From positions 2,232,001-2,296,000 of the forward strand of contig NZ_MKEQ01000001.1 in NCBI RefSeq assembly GCF_001875655.1: a DNA stretch of 64,000 nucleotides. The letters are read 5' to 3'. This document shows, piece after piece, positions 53,540 through 62,858 of this stretch. Below the pieces are notes generated by a model. That model ran no database searches, was not told the DNA's origin, and saw nothing but the letters and a program-made list of their open reading frames with translations. This stretch comes from Enterobacter hormaechei ATCC 49162. Lineage in GTDB: Bacteria > Pseudomonadota > Gammaproteobacteria > Enterobacterales > Enterobacteriaceae. A program made the translations under genes and the position numbers. How positions within the stretch are numbered: position 1 is the stretch's first letter; every line of letters starts with the position of its first letter.

Positions 53540-56500
53540 TTACTCTTCCTGTCCGGCCAGCGGCAGCGCGAAGGTAAAGACCGTGCCGTACGGCTCTCTG
53601 CGGCGCGCGCTCAGTTTCCCCCGGTGCCGTTCAATGATGCTGGCGCTGATGGTCAGCCCCATCCCCATCCCCTGCGCTTTGGTCGAGTAAAACGAGTCAA
53701 AGATCCGCTCGGTATGCTCCGGCTCGATGCCGCTGCCGGTATCGGCAATCTCAAAGATCACCTTCCCCTCGGCGCAGTTCGCGGTGGAGATCGTGATGCT
53801 GCACGGGCGATCCGTCACTTCCGCCATCGCTTCCATCGCATTCATCACCAGGTTAAGCAACACCTGCTGGATCTGCACGCTGTCGCCGATGATAAAGCTG
53901 TTATCAGCGTTCAGAAGATAATCAACGCTTATGTGTCGCAGTTCAAGTTCGCTGCGGGAGAGCATAATGATGTGGTGGATCAGGAAGTGCAGATCGATTC
54001 GCGTAAACGTGGGATCCTGTTTGCGCGTCAGCGACTGAATGCTGCGGATGATCTCCCCTGCCCGCTCGCCCTCGGCGGCGATCTCCTCCAGCCCCTCTCG
54101 CACTTTGTCCAGCCGCGCCGGATCGCGGTTGAGCCAGCGCAGGCTTGCCCCGGCGTTCGAGACAATCGACATCAGCGGCTGGTTGATCTCGTGGGCGATC
54201 GACGAGGTCAGCTGCCCGACGGTGGTGGCCCGGGAGACTCGCGCCAGATCCGCCTGTGCCACCCGCATCGCATCCTCCGCCGCCCGCTGGCTGGTGATGT
54301 CGGTGATAATACCGTAATACTCATTCACCTCGCTGCCTACGCCCACCGGATCGCCAATCCCGAGGATGTAGCGAACGGAGCCGTCGGTGCGGATGATGCG
54401 AAACTCCGCGCGCATCGACAGCCCGTCACGCACGCTCTGGTTAACGAGAGTGCTGATCCGGCCATAATCGTCCTCATGCACGAAGGTCAAAAACTCCGCC
54501 ATTGAGATCATTTTTTGCTGCTCCGGCAGACCAAGGATGCGGGCGTACTCTTCGGACATAAACATCAGATCCTGCACCAGCTCCCAGCGCCAGCTGCCGG
54601 TGTGGCTGATCTGCTCGCCCAGCATCAGCGAGGTCTGGCTGGCGCGCAGCTCTTTCTCCACCCGTCGGCGCTGGATGTTTTCCGCCAGCAGCTCGGCGTA
54701 GAGCCGCGCCGTCTCCAGCGAAACCGCCGCCTGCGCGCCCAGCAGGCTGACCACGCGTGAATGCTCGGCGGTAAACACTTCCGGCATCAGGCGGTTTTCC
54801 AGATACAGTACCCCCACCAGCCGCGCCTGTTTGAACATCGGGACGCACATTACGGCGGCGCCGGACGTTACCAGATAAGGATCCTGGCTGAACGGGTGAA
54901 ACTCCTCCGGTTTGCCGGTGCGGATCTCCTGCCCGGTGCGGATCACCGCGGCCAGCACCGACAGCGGCATGTCCGTCGCCATCGGTGACGCTTTCAGGAT
55001 CCGCACCCGTACCCCGTCAGTGCGGGTCCAGGCGCTGGCTTCGATCTCCGGGATGTGATTTTCACTGACGCGCAGCAGCAGGCCACGCTGCGCCCCGGCC
55101 CGTTCAAGCAGCAGCGTCATCAGGTTTTCGATCAAACGTTCAAGGTTGATCTCTTCGGACAAGGCGCGTGAGGCTTTGATGACGCTCTGTAAATCGCGGA
55201 TCACCTCGTTCTGGGCGAAGGCCGCCGTGTCATACGCGCGGCTCTGCCCGGAGGCCAGCAGATGCGGGAAATCCTGCTCCAGCTGGCGCACCTTGGCCTG
55301 TGCCCCGGCACGGCCCCAGGCGGCAATCGCGCCGCGGAAATGGGCGTCGGAGGCGGTCGGGTAGCCGCAGGCCAGCGAGAAACGCCCTGCCAGCTCGTGC
55401 GCCAGGGCGTTGATCGGGTTAAACCCGCCCTCCCGCGAAAGCCGCACCGCTTTTTCATACTGCTCCAGCGCGATGCTGTTCATGCCGTCCAGACGGACGA
55501 TTTCAGCGTAAATCAGCGCCTCTTTATCGGCAAACGTGCCCGGATTAATTCGCGCCCAGAGGGCGATTTTGTCGTAATGGTGATGAATACTGCGGCGATA
55601 ATCCGCCGAAAAGGTCTCCGGCGTGAGCTGGCGCGAGAGCGCCAGCGCGCTGTAAAAATGGTAATCCAGCAGATGAATATGACCCGGCGCGGACCACGCA
55701 TACCAGCCCGCCCTCTCTAAATCCGCCTGCGCGTCGGCATATTCGCCGCAGGTAAAATGCGCCATCCCGCGATAGAGCCAGTACCAGAACAGCATGGTCG
55801 AGGTCTGATCGGGCGCCTGTTCCGGCGGCGCGGGCAGCAGATCGTCAGGCAGCGCCTGGGCGGCGCTCCAGGTGCCCGTCACCGGCGTACGTAAAAACTC
55901 CACGTAGCGGCGCTGAATGTGCAGAACGGTTTCAATGTCCTGAAAATCCGTTTTGTGCACAAAGGCCAGGCCGCGATCGATGCTGGTCAGCACGCCATCC
56001 AGATGATCGCCCCGGGAGAGGAAGTTAATGATCTGATGACAGGCCGCGAAACAGGCCATCGTCATGTCACCGTGGGTCACCGCCGAGGTAAAGCAGGCTT
56101 TTGCGCACTCAATCGTGTACGACAGCGGCTGGGTCCAGACGCTGAGCTGGTCGAGCGGTAGCAGGGTTTTGGCTTCATAGGCGTCATAGCCGTGGCGGTT
56201 CACCAGCTCGCGAGCCAGCGTGCCGTACTCAAACCCGAGACGGTATTCGGCGTAGCGGTGGCCAATCAGCACGCCAAACCAGGCCATCGCCGTGGTGGAG
56301 GCGCCGGTTATGCCGTGGTCGAGCGTCAGGTGCATCATCCGGCACAGGAGTAAAAAGTGCAGGCGCGGGCAGGTAAAGCTGGCGAATATACTGGCGCTGT
56401 AAAGCAGGTTCATCACCGCTTCGGTCTCTGCGCTCTCCATCAGCTTAAGCTGAGAAAACGGGTTCTGCGGCGCGTCGGCGGTGCGTTGACAGAACAGCTG

Positions 56501-59125
56501 CCAGGCTTCGTCACATTCGGCATTTTCCGGGTAGCGACTGATCTGGATCCCGAACACGCCCAGCCAGCATAACGACGCCTCCAGCGCCAGGCGGATCTCC
56601 GACTGGCGCATATAGACTTCCGCCAGCAGGTTGGCGGCCAGCGCTTTTTCCGTCAGCCCGCCCGGTGAACCGAGGATCGCATCGCACAGCGCGCGCGTAC
56701 GCTCCAGGTGCCCAAGCGCAAACTCACAGCCCGCCTCTTCGATATCCAGCATAAAGTCCGAGACCGGGCCAGCGTTCCCCAGCGCTCTGGCGGTCTGGAT
56801 ATAGCTTAAGGCGGAGAGGTAATCGCCGGTACGCTTCGCACGCCGCGCGGCCTGAAGGCTTAGCTCACGGAATCGCTGCCGCTGGGGGGCAGGCTGGATG
56901 CAGTCCAGCGCGGCGCTGACGTGGTGAACCGCGCGGAACAGCAGTTCGTTGCCTGCCGTCTGCCGCACGGCATCCGCCAGCAGGCTGGCGGTGGTCAGGT
57001 GCAGATGGCTTTTCTCGCCCTCATCCAGCAGGGCAAAGGCGGCTTCCTGCACCCGATCGTGGGTAAAGGCGTACTCTTTCTCCGTCAGCACAATCAGCTG
57101 AGCGGTAACCGCCGGGTGAAGCGCGTAGCGGATTTCCGCCGCCGACTGCCCCACCACGCGGCACAGCATCTCCAGTTCGCCCGTGCAGCCGAGGCAGGCG
57201 ATGCTGCCCAGCAGACGGCGCGTCTCGTCAGGCATCTCCTCCAGCTGCTCCAGCACCAGCGTCACCACGTTTTCGGTATAGTGCCGGGCGCGGATGGCCT
57301 GGAGATCGTAATGCCATTTCCCCTGGTATTTGTTATGCACCACCAGTCCGTCATCGACGATGCGGCGGAAAAATTCCTGCACGAACAGCGGGTTGCCGCC
57401 GGTTTTTTCATGGATCAGCGTGGCAAGATCGGCGGTGCCGGTACTGCGGACATGAAAAATCCCCCCGAGCCAGCGCGCCACGGCCTTCACCGACAGCGGC
57501 TGTGGCACGATCGTCGTGGCATGCTGCGCCGCCTCCGGCAGGCTCGCCAGCGCGGTCTGCAAGGTGGCGTCAGAAAGCGAACTGAGATCGCGGTGCGCCA
57601 CCACCACCAGCAGCGGGATGGCGCCACAGGTACGCAACAGGTGATCGAGCGTTTGCAGGCTGGCCGCGTCAATCCACTGCACATCGTCCAGCAGCAGCAC
57701 CAGCGGCGCGCCCTGGGTGGCGAAGGTTTTCACCAGCGCCAGCACCATATGGCTGAAGCGCGCCCGCGCGTCGATGGAAAACGTATCCGCCGAGAAACGC
57801 GGTTTATTCTCCAGAAGTAAATTCAGCTCCGGCACCAGGCTGACAGCCAGCTCTTCGTAGCCTTCCAGCGCGCGCGACAGGCGGATTTTCCACGTCGCCA
57901 CCTCCCCGCCCGGCAGCCCGAGCAGGTGCAGCGCGAGCGTCCGAAACGCCGAACTCAGTACGCCGTAGGGCAGCGTGGGGGAATATTGATCGACCTTGCC
58001 TACCGCCAGCAGCACCTTGCGCTGTTGCAGCGATTTCAGGGTGGTGGCGATCACGGAAGATTTGCCGATCCCCGACGGACCGCCAATCGTCACCAGTTCC
58101 GGCGCACCGCTCTGGCTGACCTGTTCAAACGCGGCGATAACGTCGCTGGCCTGCGGGTGCGCAGAGAAAAGCGCATCCGCAAGCTGGATCGCCGGAGAGT
58201 GATCCTGCTGGCCGGGAATAAAGTCGACGATTTCGCCTTCGGCGGTCAGCGTCGCCTGGCAGCGCCTGAGGTCGGCTATCAGCCCGTCAACGGTCTGATA
58301 GCGATTCTCCGGATTTTTTTCCAGCAGCTTAAGGATAATGGTCGACAGCATGCCGGGTACGTCCGGACGCACCCGCCCCGGGGCAAGCGGCTGTGAGGCA
58401 ATGTGGTAATGCGCCCAGTTGGTCTGGTCATCAGCGCTCAGTTCAAACGGTAATCGCCCGGTCAGAAGTTCATAAAGCACGATACCCAGACTGTAGAGAT
58501 CGCTCCGGCTGTCGACGGCGCGTTGGGTACGCGTGGTGTGTTCCGGTGACATATACGCGGGCGTGCCGCCCGAGGCGGAAAGCGGGGTCCGGGAGAACGC
58601 GTCGGAGGTGTCGCAGGAGAGGCCAAAGCTGCACAGACGGCAGGTAGCGTCGTGATGAACGAAGATCGCCCCGGGTTTGATATCGCCGTGGATCAGGTTG
58701 TGCAGGTGCATCTGGCGCAGGGGACCGCAGAGGCGGATCGCCATCTCGATAAAACGGGCGATCCCGGAAATCGCCTTACCTGCCCGGCACGCCAGCAGTT
58801 CAAAGCAGAACGGCGCGTAGACCAGCGCAAAACGTCCGCGGTACTGGGTCGAGGCGACGGGCCGGATTGCCCAGCCGTCATGAAGCCTGTCGCGCAGGGC
58901 AAACTCGTTTTTCAGCCGCCGGGTGGCCCGCTCCTCGTCTTCATCGCTGACCGCAGTAGCAATAATAAACGAACCGCCGGACTGGGGATGTCGCCCGTTC
59001 ATCCAGGAGATGCCGTCCTCCTGCGCCAGCACGGTAAAAATAACATCCTCTTTCAGAACAAAAGCCCGCCCTTCATGGAGACTTCCCCGGGCGGGCCAAA
59101 ATGCAGGCGACGTATGTTCGTTCAT
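53540..59125 (-). CDS. Giant kinase-like / AAA ATPase / GAF / PAS / histidine kinase
   Basis: 1861 residues. Order: Ser/Thr-kinase-like domain (about 25-290); NACHT/AAA-type ATPase (Walker A GGPSGIGKSS about 348-357, Walker B LLLDDVQW about 477-484); a long TPR-like helical region (about 640-1290); GAF (about 1330-1475); PAS (about 1504-1613); and a FixL-type histidine kinase with SIAHEINQPL (H1645), N box (N1762), DTGSGI (about 1795) and GMGMGL (about 1819-1824). The kinase-like domain is degenerate: HGD148 replaces HRD, SFG166-168 replaces DFG, and no VAIK lysine is evident, so it may sense rather than phosphorylate. Last gene of a five-gene operon. Confidence 0.88.
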   Translation of the reverse strand: MNEHTSPAFWPARGSLHEGRAFVLKEDVIFTVLAQEDGISWMNGRHPQSGGSFIIATAVSDEDEERATRRLKNEFALRDRLHDGWAIRPVASTQYRGRFALVYAPFCFELLACRAGKAISGIARFIEMAIRLCGPLRQMHLHNLIHGDIKPGAIFVHHDATCRLCSFGLSCDTSDAFSRTPLSASGGTPAYMSPEHTTRTQRAVDSRSDLYSLGIVLYELLTGRLPFELSADDQTNWAHYHIASQPLAPGRVRPDVPGMLSTIILKLLEKNPENRYQTVDGLIADLRRCQATLTAEGEIVDFIPGQQDHSPAIQLADALFSAHPQASDVIAAFEQVSQSGAPELVTIGGPSGIGKSSVIATTLKSLQQRKVLLAVGKVDQYSPTLPYGVLSSAFRTLALHLLGLPGGEVATWKIRLSRALEGYEELAVSLVPELNLLLENKPRFSADTFSIDARARFSHMVLALVKTFATQGAPLVLLLDDVQWIDAASLQTLDHLLRTCGAIPLLVVVAHRDLSSLSDATLQTALASLPEAAQHATTIVPQPLSVKAVARWLGGIFHVRSTGTADLATLIHEKTGGNPLFVQEFFRRIVDDGLVVHNKYQGKWHYDLQAIRARHYTENVVTLVLEQLEEMPDETRRLLGSIACLGCTGELEMLCRVVGQSAAEIRYALHPAVTAQLIVLTEKEYAFTHDRVQEAAFALLDEGEKSHLHLTTASLLADAVRQTAGNELLFRAVHHVSAALDCIQPAPQRQRFRELSLQAARRAKRTGDYLSALSYIQTARALGNAGPVSDFMLDIEEAGCEFALGHLERTRALCDAILGSPGGLTEKALAANLLAEVYMRQSEIRLALEASLCWLGVFGIQISRYPENAECDEAWQLFCQRTADAPQNPFSQLKLMESAETEAVMNLLYSASIFASFTCPRLHFLLLCRMMHLTLDHGITGASTTAMAWFGVLIGHRYAEYRLGFEYGTLARELVNRHGYDAYEAKTLLPLDQLSVWTQPLSYTIECAKACFTSAVTHGDMTMACFAACHQIINFLSRGDHLDGVLTSIDRGLAFVHKTDFQDIETVLHIQRRYVEFLRTPVTGTWSAAQALPDDLLPAPPEQAPDQTSTMLFWYWLYRGMAHFTCGEYADAQADLERAGWYAWSAPGHIHLLDYHFYSALALSRQLTPETFSADYRRSIHHHYDKIALWARINPGTFADKEALIYAEIVRLDGMNSIALEQYEKAVRLSREGGFNPINALAHELAGRFSLACGYPTASDAHFRGAIAAWGRAGAQAKVRQLEQDFPHLLASGQSRAYDTAAFAQNEVIRDLQSVIKASRALSEEINLERLIENLMTLLLERAGAQRGLLLRVSENHIPEIEASAWTRTDGVRVRILKASPMATDMPLSVLAAVIRTGQEIRTGKPEEFHPFSQDPYLVTSGAAVMCVPMFKQARLVGVLYLENRLMPEVFTAEHSRVVSLLGAQAAVSLETARLYAELLAENIQRRRVEKELRASQTSLMLGEQISHTGSWRWELVQDLMFMSEEYARILGLPEQQKMISMAEFLTFVHEDDYGRISTLVNQSVRDGLSMRAEFRIIRTDGSVRYILGIGDPVGVGSEVNEYYGIITDITSQRAAEDAMRVAQADLARVSRATTVGQLTSSIAHEINQPLMSIVSNAGASLRWLNRDPARLDKVREGLEEIAAEGERAGEIIRSIQSLTRKQDPTFTRIDLHFLIHHIIMLSRSELELRHISVDYLLNADNSFIIGDSVQIQQVLLNLVMNAMEAMAEVTDRPCSITISTANCAEGKVIFEIADTGSGIEPEHTERIFDSFYSTKAQGMGMGLTISASIIERHRGKLSARRREPYGTVFTFALPLAGQEE

Positions 59126-59134
59126 CCGCGATCC

Positions 59135-59515
59135 TTATTGTCGGCGGGTCAGCTCCCGCTGAATATGATCCAGCAGAATATCGATGTTAATCGGCTTACG
59201 CAAAAATGCAGCGGCCCCCAGACTGAGTGCATACCGCTGCATATTTTCATCAGCATGGCCGGAGATAAACAGTATTGGCGGCGGCGGCGTGGCCAGCAAC
59301 CGCAGCTTCTCAAACAGCTCGATGCCGTTCATGCCGCGCAGCTTGATGTCGGTGATCACCAGCGACGCGCCGGACAGGGCGAGAGGGTGGCTCAAAAACA
59401 CCTCTGCCGAATCGAAGGTATCGGTAGCATACCCTTCCGATTGCAGCAGATTACTGAGTCCGCTGCGAACAGAGCGTTCGTCATCAATGATGGCAATGCG
59501 CCACGGCAGCGTCAT
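59135..59515 (-). CDS. REC-only response regulator
   Basis: 126 residues from ATG 59515 (MTLPWRIAIIDDERSVRSGLSNLLQSEGYATDTFDSAEVF), a single receiver domain with D11-D12, phospho-acceptor D56 (LVITDIKLRG), S86 and K107 (FLRKPINID). There is no output domain, so it is either a phosphate shuttle or sink, or acts by protein contact. It lies nine bases upstream of the giant kinase gene and is surely cotranscribed with it. Confidence 0.85.
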   Translation of the reverse strand: MTLPWRIAIIDDERSVRSGLSNLLQSEGYATDTFDSAEVFLSHPLALSGASLVITDIKLRGMNGIELFEKLRLLATPPPPILFISGHADENMQRYALSLGAAAFLRKPINIDILLDHIQRELTRRQ

Positions 59516-59538
59516 GCTGTCTTTCCTCAAATAAATCG

Positions 59539-59799
59539 TTACGCGTCGCGGCTTTCCTTCGCGGGCGCTGGGGGCGCGGTACCGCTGATCTTCGGTACGC
59601 ATTCATGACGAAACCAGGCCAGGGTCAGCGGTTCGCGGCTCACCAGGCGACGTCCGATGGGGATCAGCTGTTCACCCACCAGCATACCGAACAGGCCAAG
59701 CAGCGCGACGACCGGCGGCGCCGGGGAATGCACGTCGAGCAGGGCGTAAATTACCCCAGCCGCGACCCCGCACACCAGCGAAATAATCCAGGCCTTCAT
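59539..59799 (-). CDS. XapX-domain small membrane protein (second copy)
   Basis: 86 residues: two membrane segments (about 3-20 and 29-47) around the signature VHSPAPPVVALLGLFGMLVGEQ, then a cytoplasmic tail of about 38 residues. XapX domains are short two-helix membrane modules of unknown function, often encoded beside isochorismatase-like hydrolases. It overlaps the upstream XapX gene by 4 bases. Confidence 0.8.
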   Translation of the reverse strand: MKAWIISLVCGVAAGVIYALLDVHSPAPPVVALLGLFGMLVGEQLIPIGRRLVSREPLTLAWFRHECVPKISGTAPPAPAKESRDA

Positions 59800-60017
59800 G
59801 ATGACGCTCCGTTCGGGGGCTGAACGTGGGGAATCGTCACCTGCACGTCAGCGGGATTATCGCGGGATAAAAGATGACGCATTGCCTGTTCGCCTGCCAG
59901 CATCCCCAGCAGACCAATCAGCGCCAGCGCGGGCGGCGCGGGGGAACGCACCTTCAGCACGGCATACATCAGGCCAATCAGCACGCCTGCTGCGAGGGAT
60001 ATCAACCCTGTACTCAT
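59796..60017 (-). CDS. XapX-domain small membrane protein (first copy)
   Basis: 73 residues, paralogous to the next gene in the operon: two membrane segments around VRSPAPPALALIGLLGMLAGEQ. The C-terminal tails of the two differ completely. The adjacent copies suggest a duplication, perhaps giving a heterodimer (inference). Confidence 0.8.
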   Translation of the reverse strand: MSTGLISLAAGVLIGLMYAVLKVRSPAPPALALIGLLGMLAGEQAMRHLLSRDNPADVQVTIPHVQPPNGASS

Positions 60018-60078
60018 CGTGAACTCCAGAGAAAGCGTCAGCGGCGAGCCGGATGAGGGACCAGCCCGCCAGCGGAAC

Positions 60079-60765
60079 TTAGCGAGCCGGGACCGGCGCT
60101 AAGGTGCGGTGCTCGCTCTTCTGGCGAGACGGCGCTTTGTGCACCATGGTGTAGGCGTAATCCACGCCCATGCCGTAGGCACCGGAGTGCTCGCGCACGA
60201 TATCCATCACCGCGGTGTAGGTCTCTTTACGCGCCCAGTCGCGCTGCCACTCCAGCATCACCTGCTGCCAGGTCACCGGGATCACGCCCGCCTGGATCAT
60301 GCGCTGCATCGCGAAGTCGTGGGCTTCTTTGGAGGTACCGCCGGACGCGTCCGCCACCATATAAATTTCGTAGTCGCCTTCCAGCATCGCGCACAGGGCA
60401 AAGCTGTTGTTGCACACTTCGGTCCACAGACCGGCAACCACCACCTTCTTCTTGCCGTTAGCCTTCAGCGCATCGCGCACCTTCTGGTCGTCCCAGGAGT
60501 TCATGGAGGTACGCTCCAGAATGTCCTGGCCCGGGAACACGTCCAGCAGCTCCGGGTAGGTATTACCGGAGAAGCTTTCGGTTTCAACGGTGGTGATGAT
60601 GGTTGGGATGTTGAACACCTTAGCCGCTTTCGCCAGCGCCACGGTGTTGTTTTTCAGCACCTGGCGGTCAATAGACTGCACGCCAAACGCCATCTGCGGC
60701 TGGTGGTCGATAAAGATCATCTGACAGTTGGCAGGGGTTAAGACTTCGAGCTTAGAAGTGGTCAT
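60079..60765 (-). CDS. Isochorismatase-family (YcaC-like) hydrolase
   Basis: 228 residues. Cysteine-hydrolase fold with catalytic D20 (MIFIDHQPQM) and C118 (VVAGLWTEVCNNS); ILTT-type strands and an R-x-S-M-N-S-W-D segment match YcaC. The natural substrate of this subgroup is unknown. First gene of the minus-strand operon (hydrolase, two XapX, REC, giant kinase), read from the repeat-containing intergenic region. Confidence 0.85.
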   Translation of the reverse strand: MTTSKLEVLTPANCQMIFIDHQPQMAFGVQSIDRQVLKNNTVALAKAAKVFNIPTIITTVETESFSGNTYPELLDVFPGQDILERTSMNSWDDQKVRDALKANGKKKVVVAGLWTEVCNNSFALCAMLEGDYEIYMVADASGGTSKEAHDFAMQRMIQAGVIPVTWQQVMLEWQRDWARKETYTAVMDIVREHSGAYGMGVDYAYTMVHKAPSRQKSEHRTLAPVPAR

Positions 60766-60852
60766 AAGATTATCCAGTGAGGTTAAAGGTTAAAATCGCC
60801 GCGAACAGCGCGCCGATAAAATCACCTTCATCCTATGGCCCCCACCGTTGGT

Positions 60853-60932
60853 GTGTAATTATCTCTTCGTATAGTTAACCTTAGGTATAGTTATACTTTG
60901 GTATACCTATCCTATTGTATAACTGGATCTTT
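60853..60932. repeat. Five tandem 16-bp repeats in a divergent promoter region
   Basis: Units start at 60853 (GTGTAATTATCTCTTC), 60869 (GTATAGTTAACCTTAG), 60885 (GTATAGTTATACTTTG), 60901 (GTATACCTATCCTATT) and 60917 (GTATAACTGGATCTTT). GTATA recurs exactly every 16 bases; the first unit has one mismatch in it and the outer units are more diverged. Two units contain local dyads (GTATAGTTATAC, GGTATACC). The array fills the region between the hydrolase and amidohydrolase promoters and looks like an iterated protein-binding site. Confidence 0.75.
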
Positions 60933-60986
60933 GCCGAAACCGGTTCCCATAATCCTGACCATTCCCCCTCTCAGTCTGGAGCAGTT

Positions 60987-62858
60987 ATGGTTACCCCCGG
61001 TAAAGCCGATCTCATCCTGGTTAACGGCCAGTTTCACACCGTCGATCGCGAGAATCCTCTCGCGGAAGCCGTTGCCGTGCGCGACGGGAAATTCCTGGAA
61101 GTGGGCACCGTTGCCGAGGTGATGCAACACCACTGCGACGCCACCAAAGTGGTCGACTTAAAAGGCCACACCGCCATCCCCGGCCTGAACGACTCGCACC
61201 TGCACCTCATTCGCGGCGGGCTGAACTACAACCTTGAACTGCGCTGGGAAGGCGTGCCGTCCCTGGCCGACGCCCTGCGGATGCTGAAAGAGCAGGCCCT
61301 GAGCACGCCGTCGCCCCAGTGGGTGCGCGTGGTCGGCGGCTGGAGCGAATTCCAGTTTGCCGAGCGCCGTATGCCAACCCTGGACGAGATCAACGACGCT
61401 GCGCCGGATACCCCGGTGTTCATTCTCCACCTGTACGACCGCGCCCTGCTCAACCGCGCCGCGCTGAAGGTGGTCGGTTACACCAAAGAGACGCCAAACC
61501 CGCCGGGGGGCGAGATCCAGCGCGACGCCAACGGCAACCCGACCGGGATGCTGATTGCCCGTCCGAACGCCATGATCCTGTACTCAACCCTCGCCAAAGG
61601 GCCGAAGCTGCCGCTGGAGCAGCAGGTCAACTCCACGCGTCAGTTCATGCGCGAGCTGAACCGTCTGGGGCTGACCAGCGCCATCGACGCGGGCGGTGGC
61701 TTCCAGAACTACCCGGAAGATTACGAGGTGATTGCCGAGCTGCACGAGAAAAAGCAGATGACCATCCGCATCGCCTACAACCTGTTTACCCAGCGTCCGG
61801 GCCACGAACTGGAGGACTTTGAAAAATGGACCGACATGCTTACGCCGGGCCAGGGCAGCGACTTTTTCCGTCACAACGGCGCGGGCGAGATGCTGGTCTT
61901 CTCCGCCGCCGATTTTGAAGACTTCCTCGAACCGCGCCCTGACCTCGCGCCGGGCATGGAGGACGAGCTGGAGCGCGTGGTGCGCCATCTGGTGGAGCAC
62001 CGCTGGCCGTTCCGCCTGCACGCCACCTATAACGAGTCCATCAGCCGCATGCTGGACGTGTTCGAGAAGGTGAACCGCGACATTCCGTTCAACGGCCTGC
62101 ACTGGTTCTTCGACCACGCCGAAACCGTGTCGCAGGCCAACATCGACCGCATCAAAGCACTCGGCGGCGGCATTGCCGTGCAGCACCGCATGGCCTTCCA
62201 GGGCGAGTACTTTGCCGAGCGTTACGGCATCGAAGCCACCCGCCACACGCCGCCGGTGGCAAAAATGCTTGAGACCGGCGTGCCGGTGGGATTAGGGACG
62301 GACGCCACCCGCGTGGCGAGCTATAACCCGTGGACCGCCCTCTACTGGCTGGTCTCCGGCCGCACCGTTGGCGGGATGCAGATGTACGATCACAGCGCTC
62401 GTCTGGACCGCGATACCGCCCTGATGCTCTGGACCCAGGGCAGCGCGTGGTTCTCCAGCGAGCAGAATCAGAAGGGGCAGATCAAAGCGGGCCAGCTCGC
62501 GGATCTGGCCGTGCTCAGCAAAGACTACTTCCGCGTGCCGGAGGAGGAGATCAAGGGCATCGAGTCCGTCCTCACCGTGGTGAACGGCGATATCGTCTAT
62601 GCCGCAGGCGCTTTTGGCCCGCTCGCGCCGCCCGCCATTCCGGTCCTGCCCGAGTGGTCCCCGGTGGTGAAGGTGCCGGGCCACTACCGCAGCGCGCCGC
62701 CGCAGGCCGCACGCGTGGGCATGAGTGTGGCTCACCACTGTAGCGGCCCGTGCGGGGTTCACAGCCACCAGCATGATTTTGCCCGCACGTCAGCGATGCC
62801 GGTATCCGACGATAACGCTTTCTGGGGGGCGCTGGGTTGCAGCTGCTTTGCATTCTGA
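60987..62858 (+). CDS. YtcJ-like amidohydrolase
   Basis: 623 residues from ATG 60987 (MVTPGKADLILVNGQFHTVD), with GGAG upstream. Amidohydrolase_3 (PF07969) features: N-terminal beta-sandwich, metal motif GLNDSHLHLIRGG (HxH, about 70-80), PPGGEIQRDANGNPTGML, a histidine in WFFDHAETV, GLGTDATRVASYNPW and the returning C-terminal strands. The substrate is unknown; these enzymes hydrolyse amides or related bonds. It overlaps the DoxX gene by ATGA. Its C-terminal 60 residues (rich in Pro, Ala, His, Cys) extend beyond the usual fold. Confidence 0.85.
   Translation: MVTPGKADLILVNGQFHTVDRENPLAEAVAVRDGKFLEVGTVAEVMQHHCDATKVVDLKGHTAIPGLNDSHLHLIRGGLNYNLELRWEGVPSLADALRMLKEQALSTPSPQWVRVVGGWSEFQFAERRMPTLDEINDAAPDTPVFILHLYDRALLNRAALKVVGYTKETPNPPGGEIQRDANGNPTGMLIARPNAMILYSTLAKGPKLPLEQQVNSTRQFMRELNRLGLTSAIDAGGGFQNYPEDYEVIAELHEKKQMTIRIAYNLFTQRPGHELEDFEKWTDMLTPGQGSDFFRHNGAGEMLVFSAADFEDFLEPRPDLAPGMEDELERVVRHLVEHRWPFRLHATYNESISRMLDVFEKVNRDIPFNGLHWFFDHAETVSQANIDRIKALGGGIAVQHRMAFQGEYFAERYGIEATRHTPPVAKMLETGVPVGLGTDATRVASYNPWTALYWLVSGRTVGGMQMYDHSARLDRDTALMLWTQGSAWFSSEQNQKGQIKAGQLADLAVLSKDYFRVPEEEIKGIESVLTVVNGDIVYAAGAFGPLAPPAIPVLPEWSPVVKVPGHYRSAPPQAARVGMSVAHHCSGPCGVHSHQHDFARTSAMPVSDDNAFWGALGCSCFAF

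Noticed and set aside
60237..60520. Suspected missing catalytic lysine in the isochorismatase-like hydrolase
   Set aside because: As I recall the YcaC sequence, it also has arginine in the equivalent segment, so this is a subgroup feature rather than a defect.
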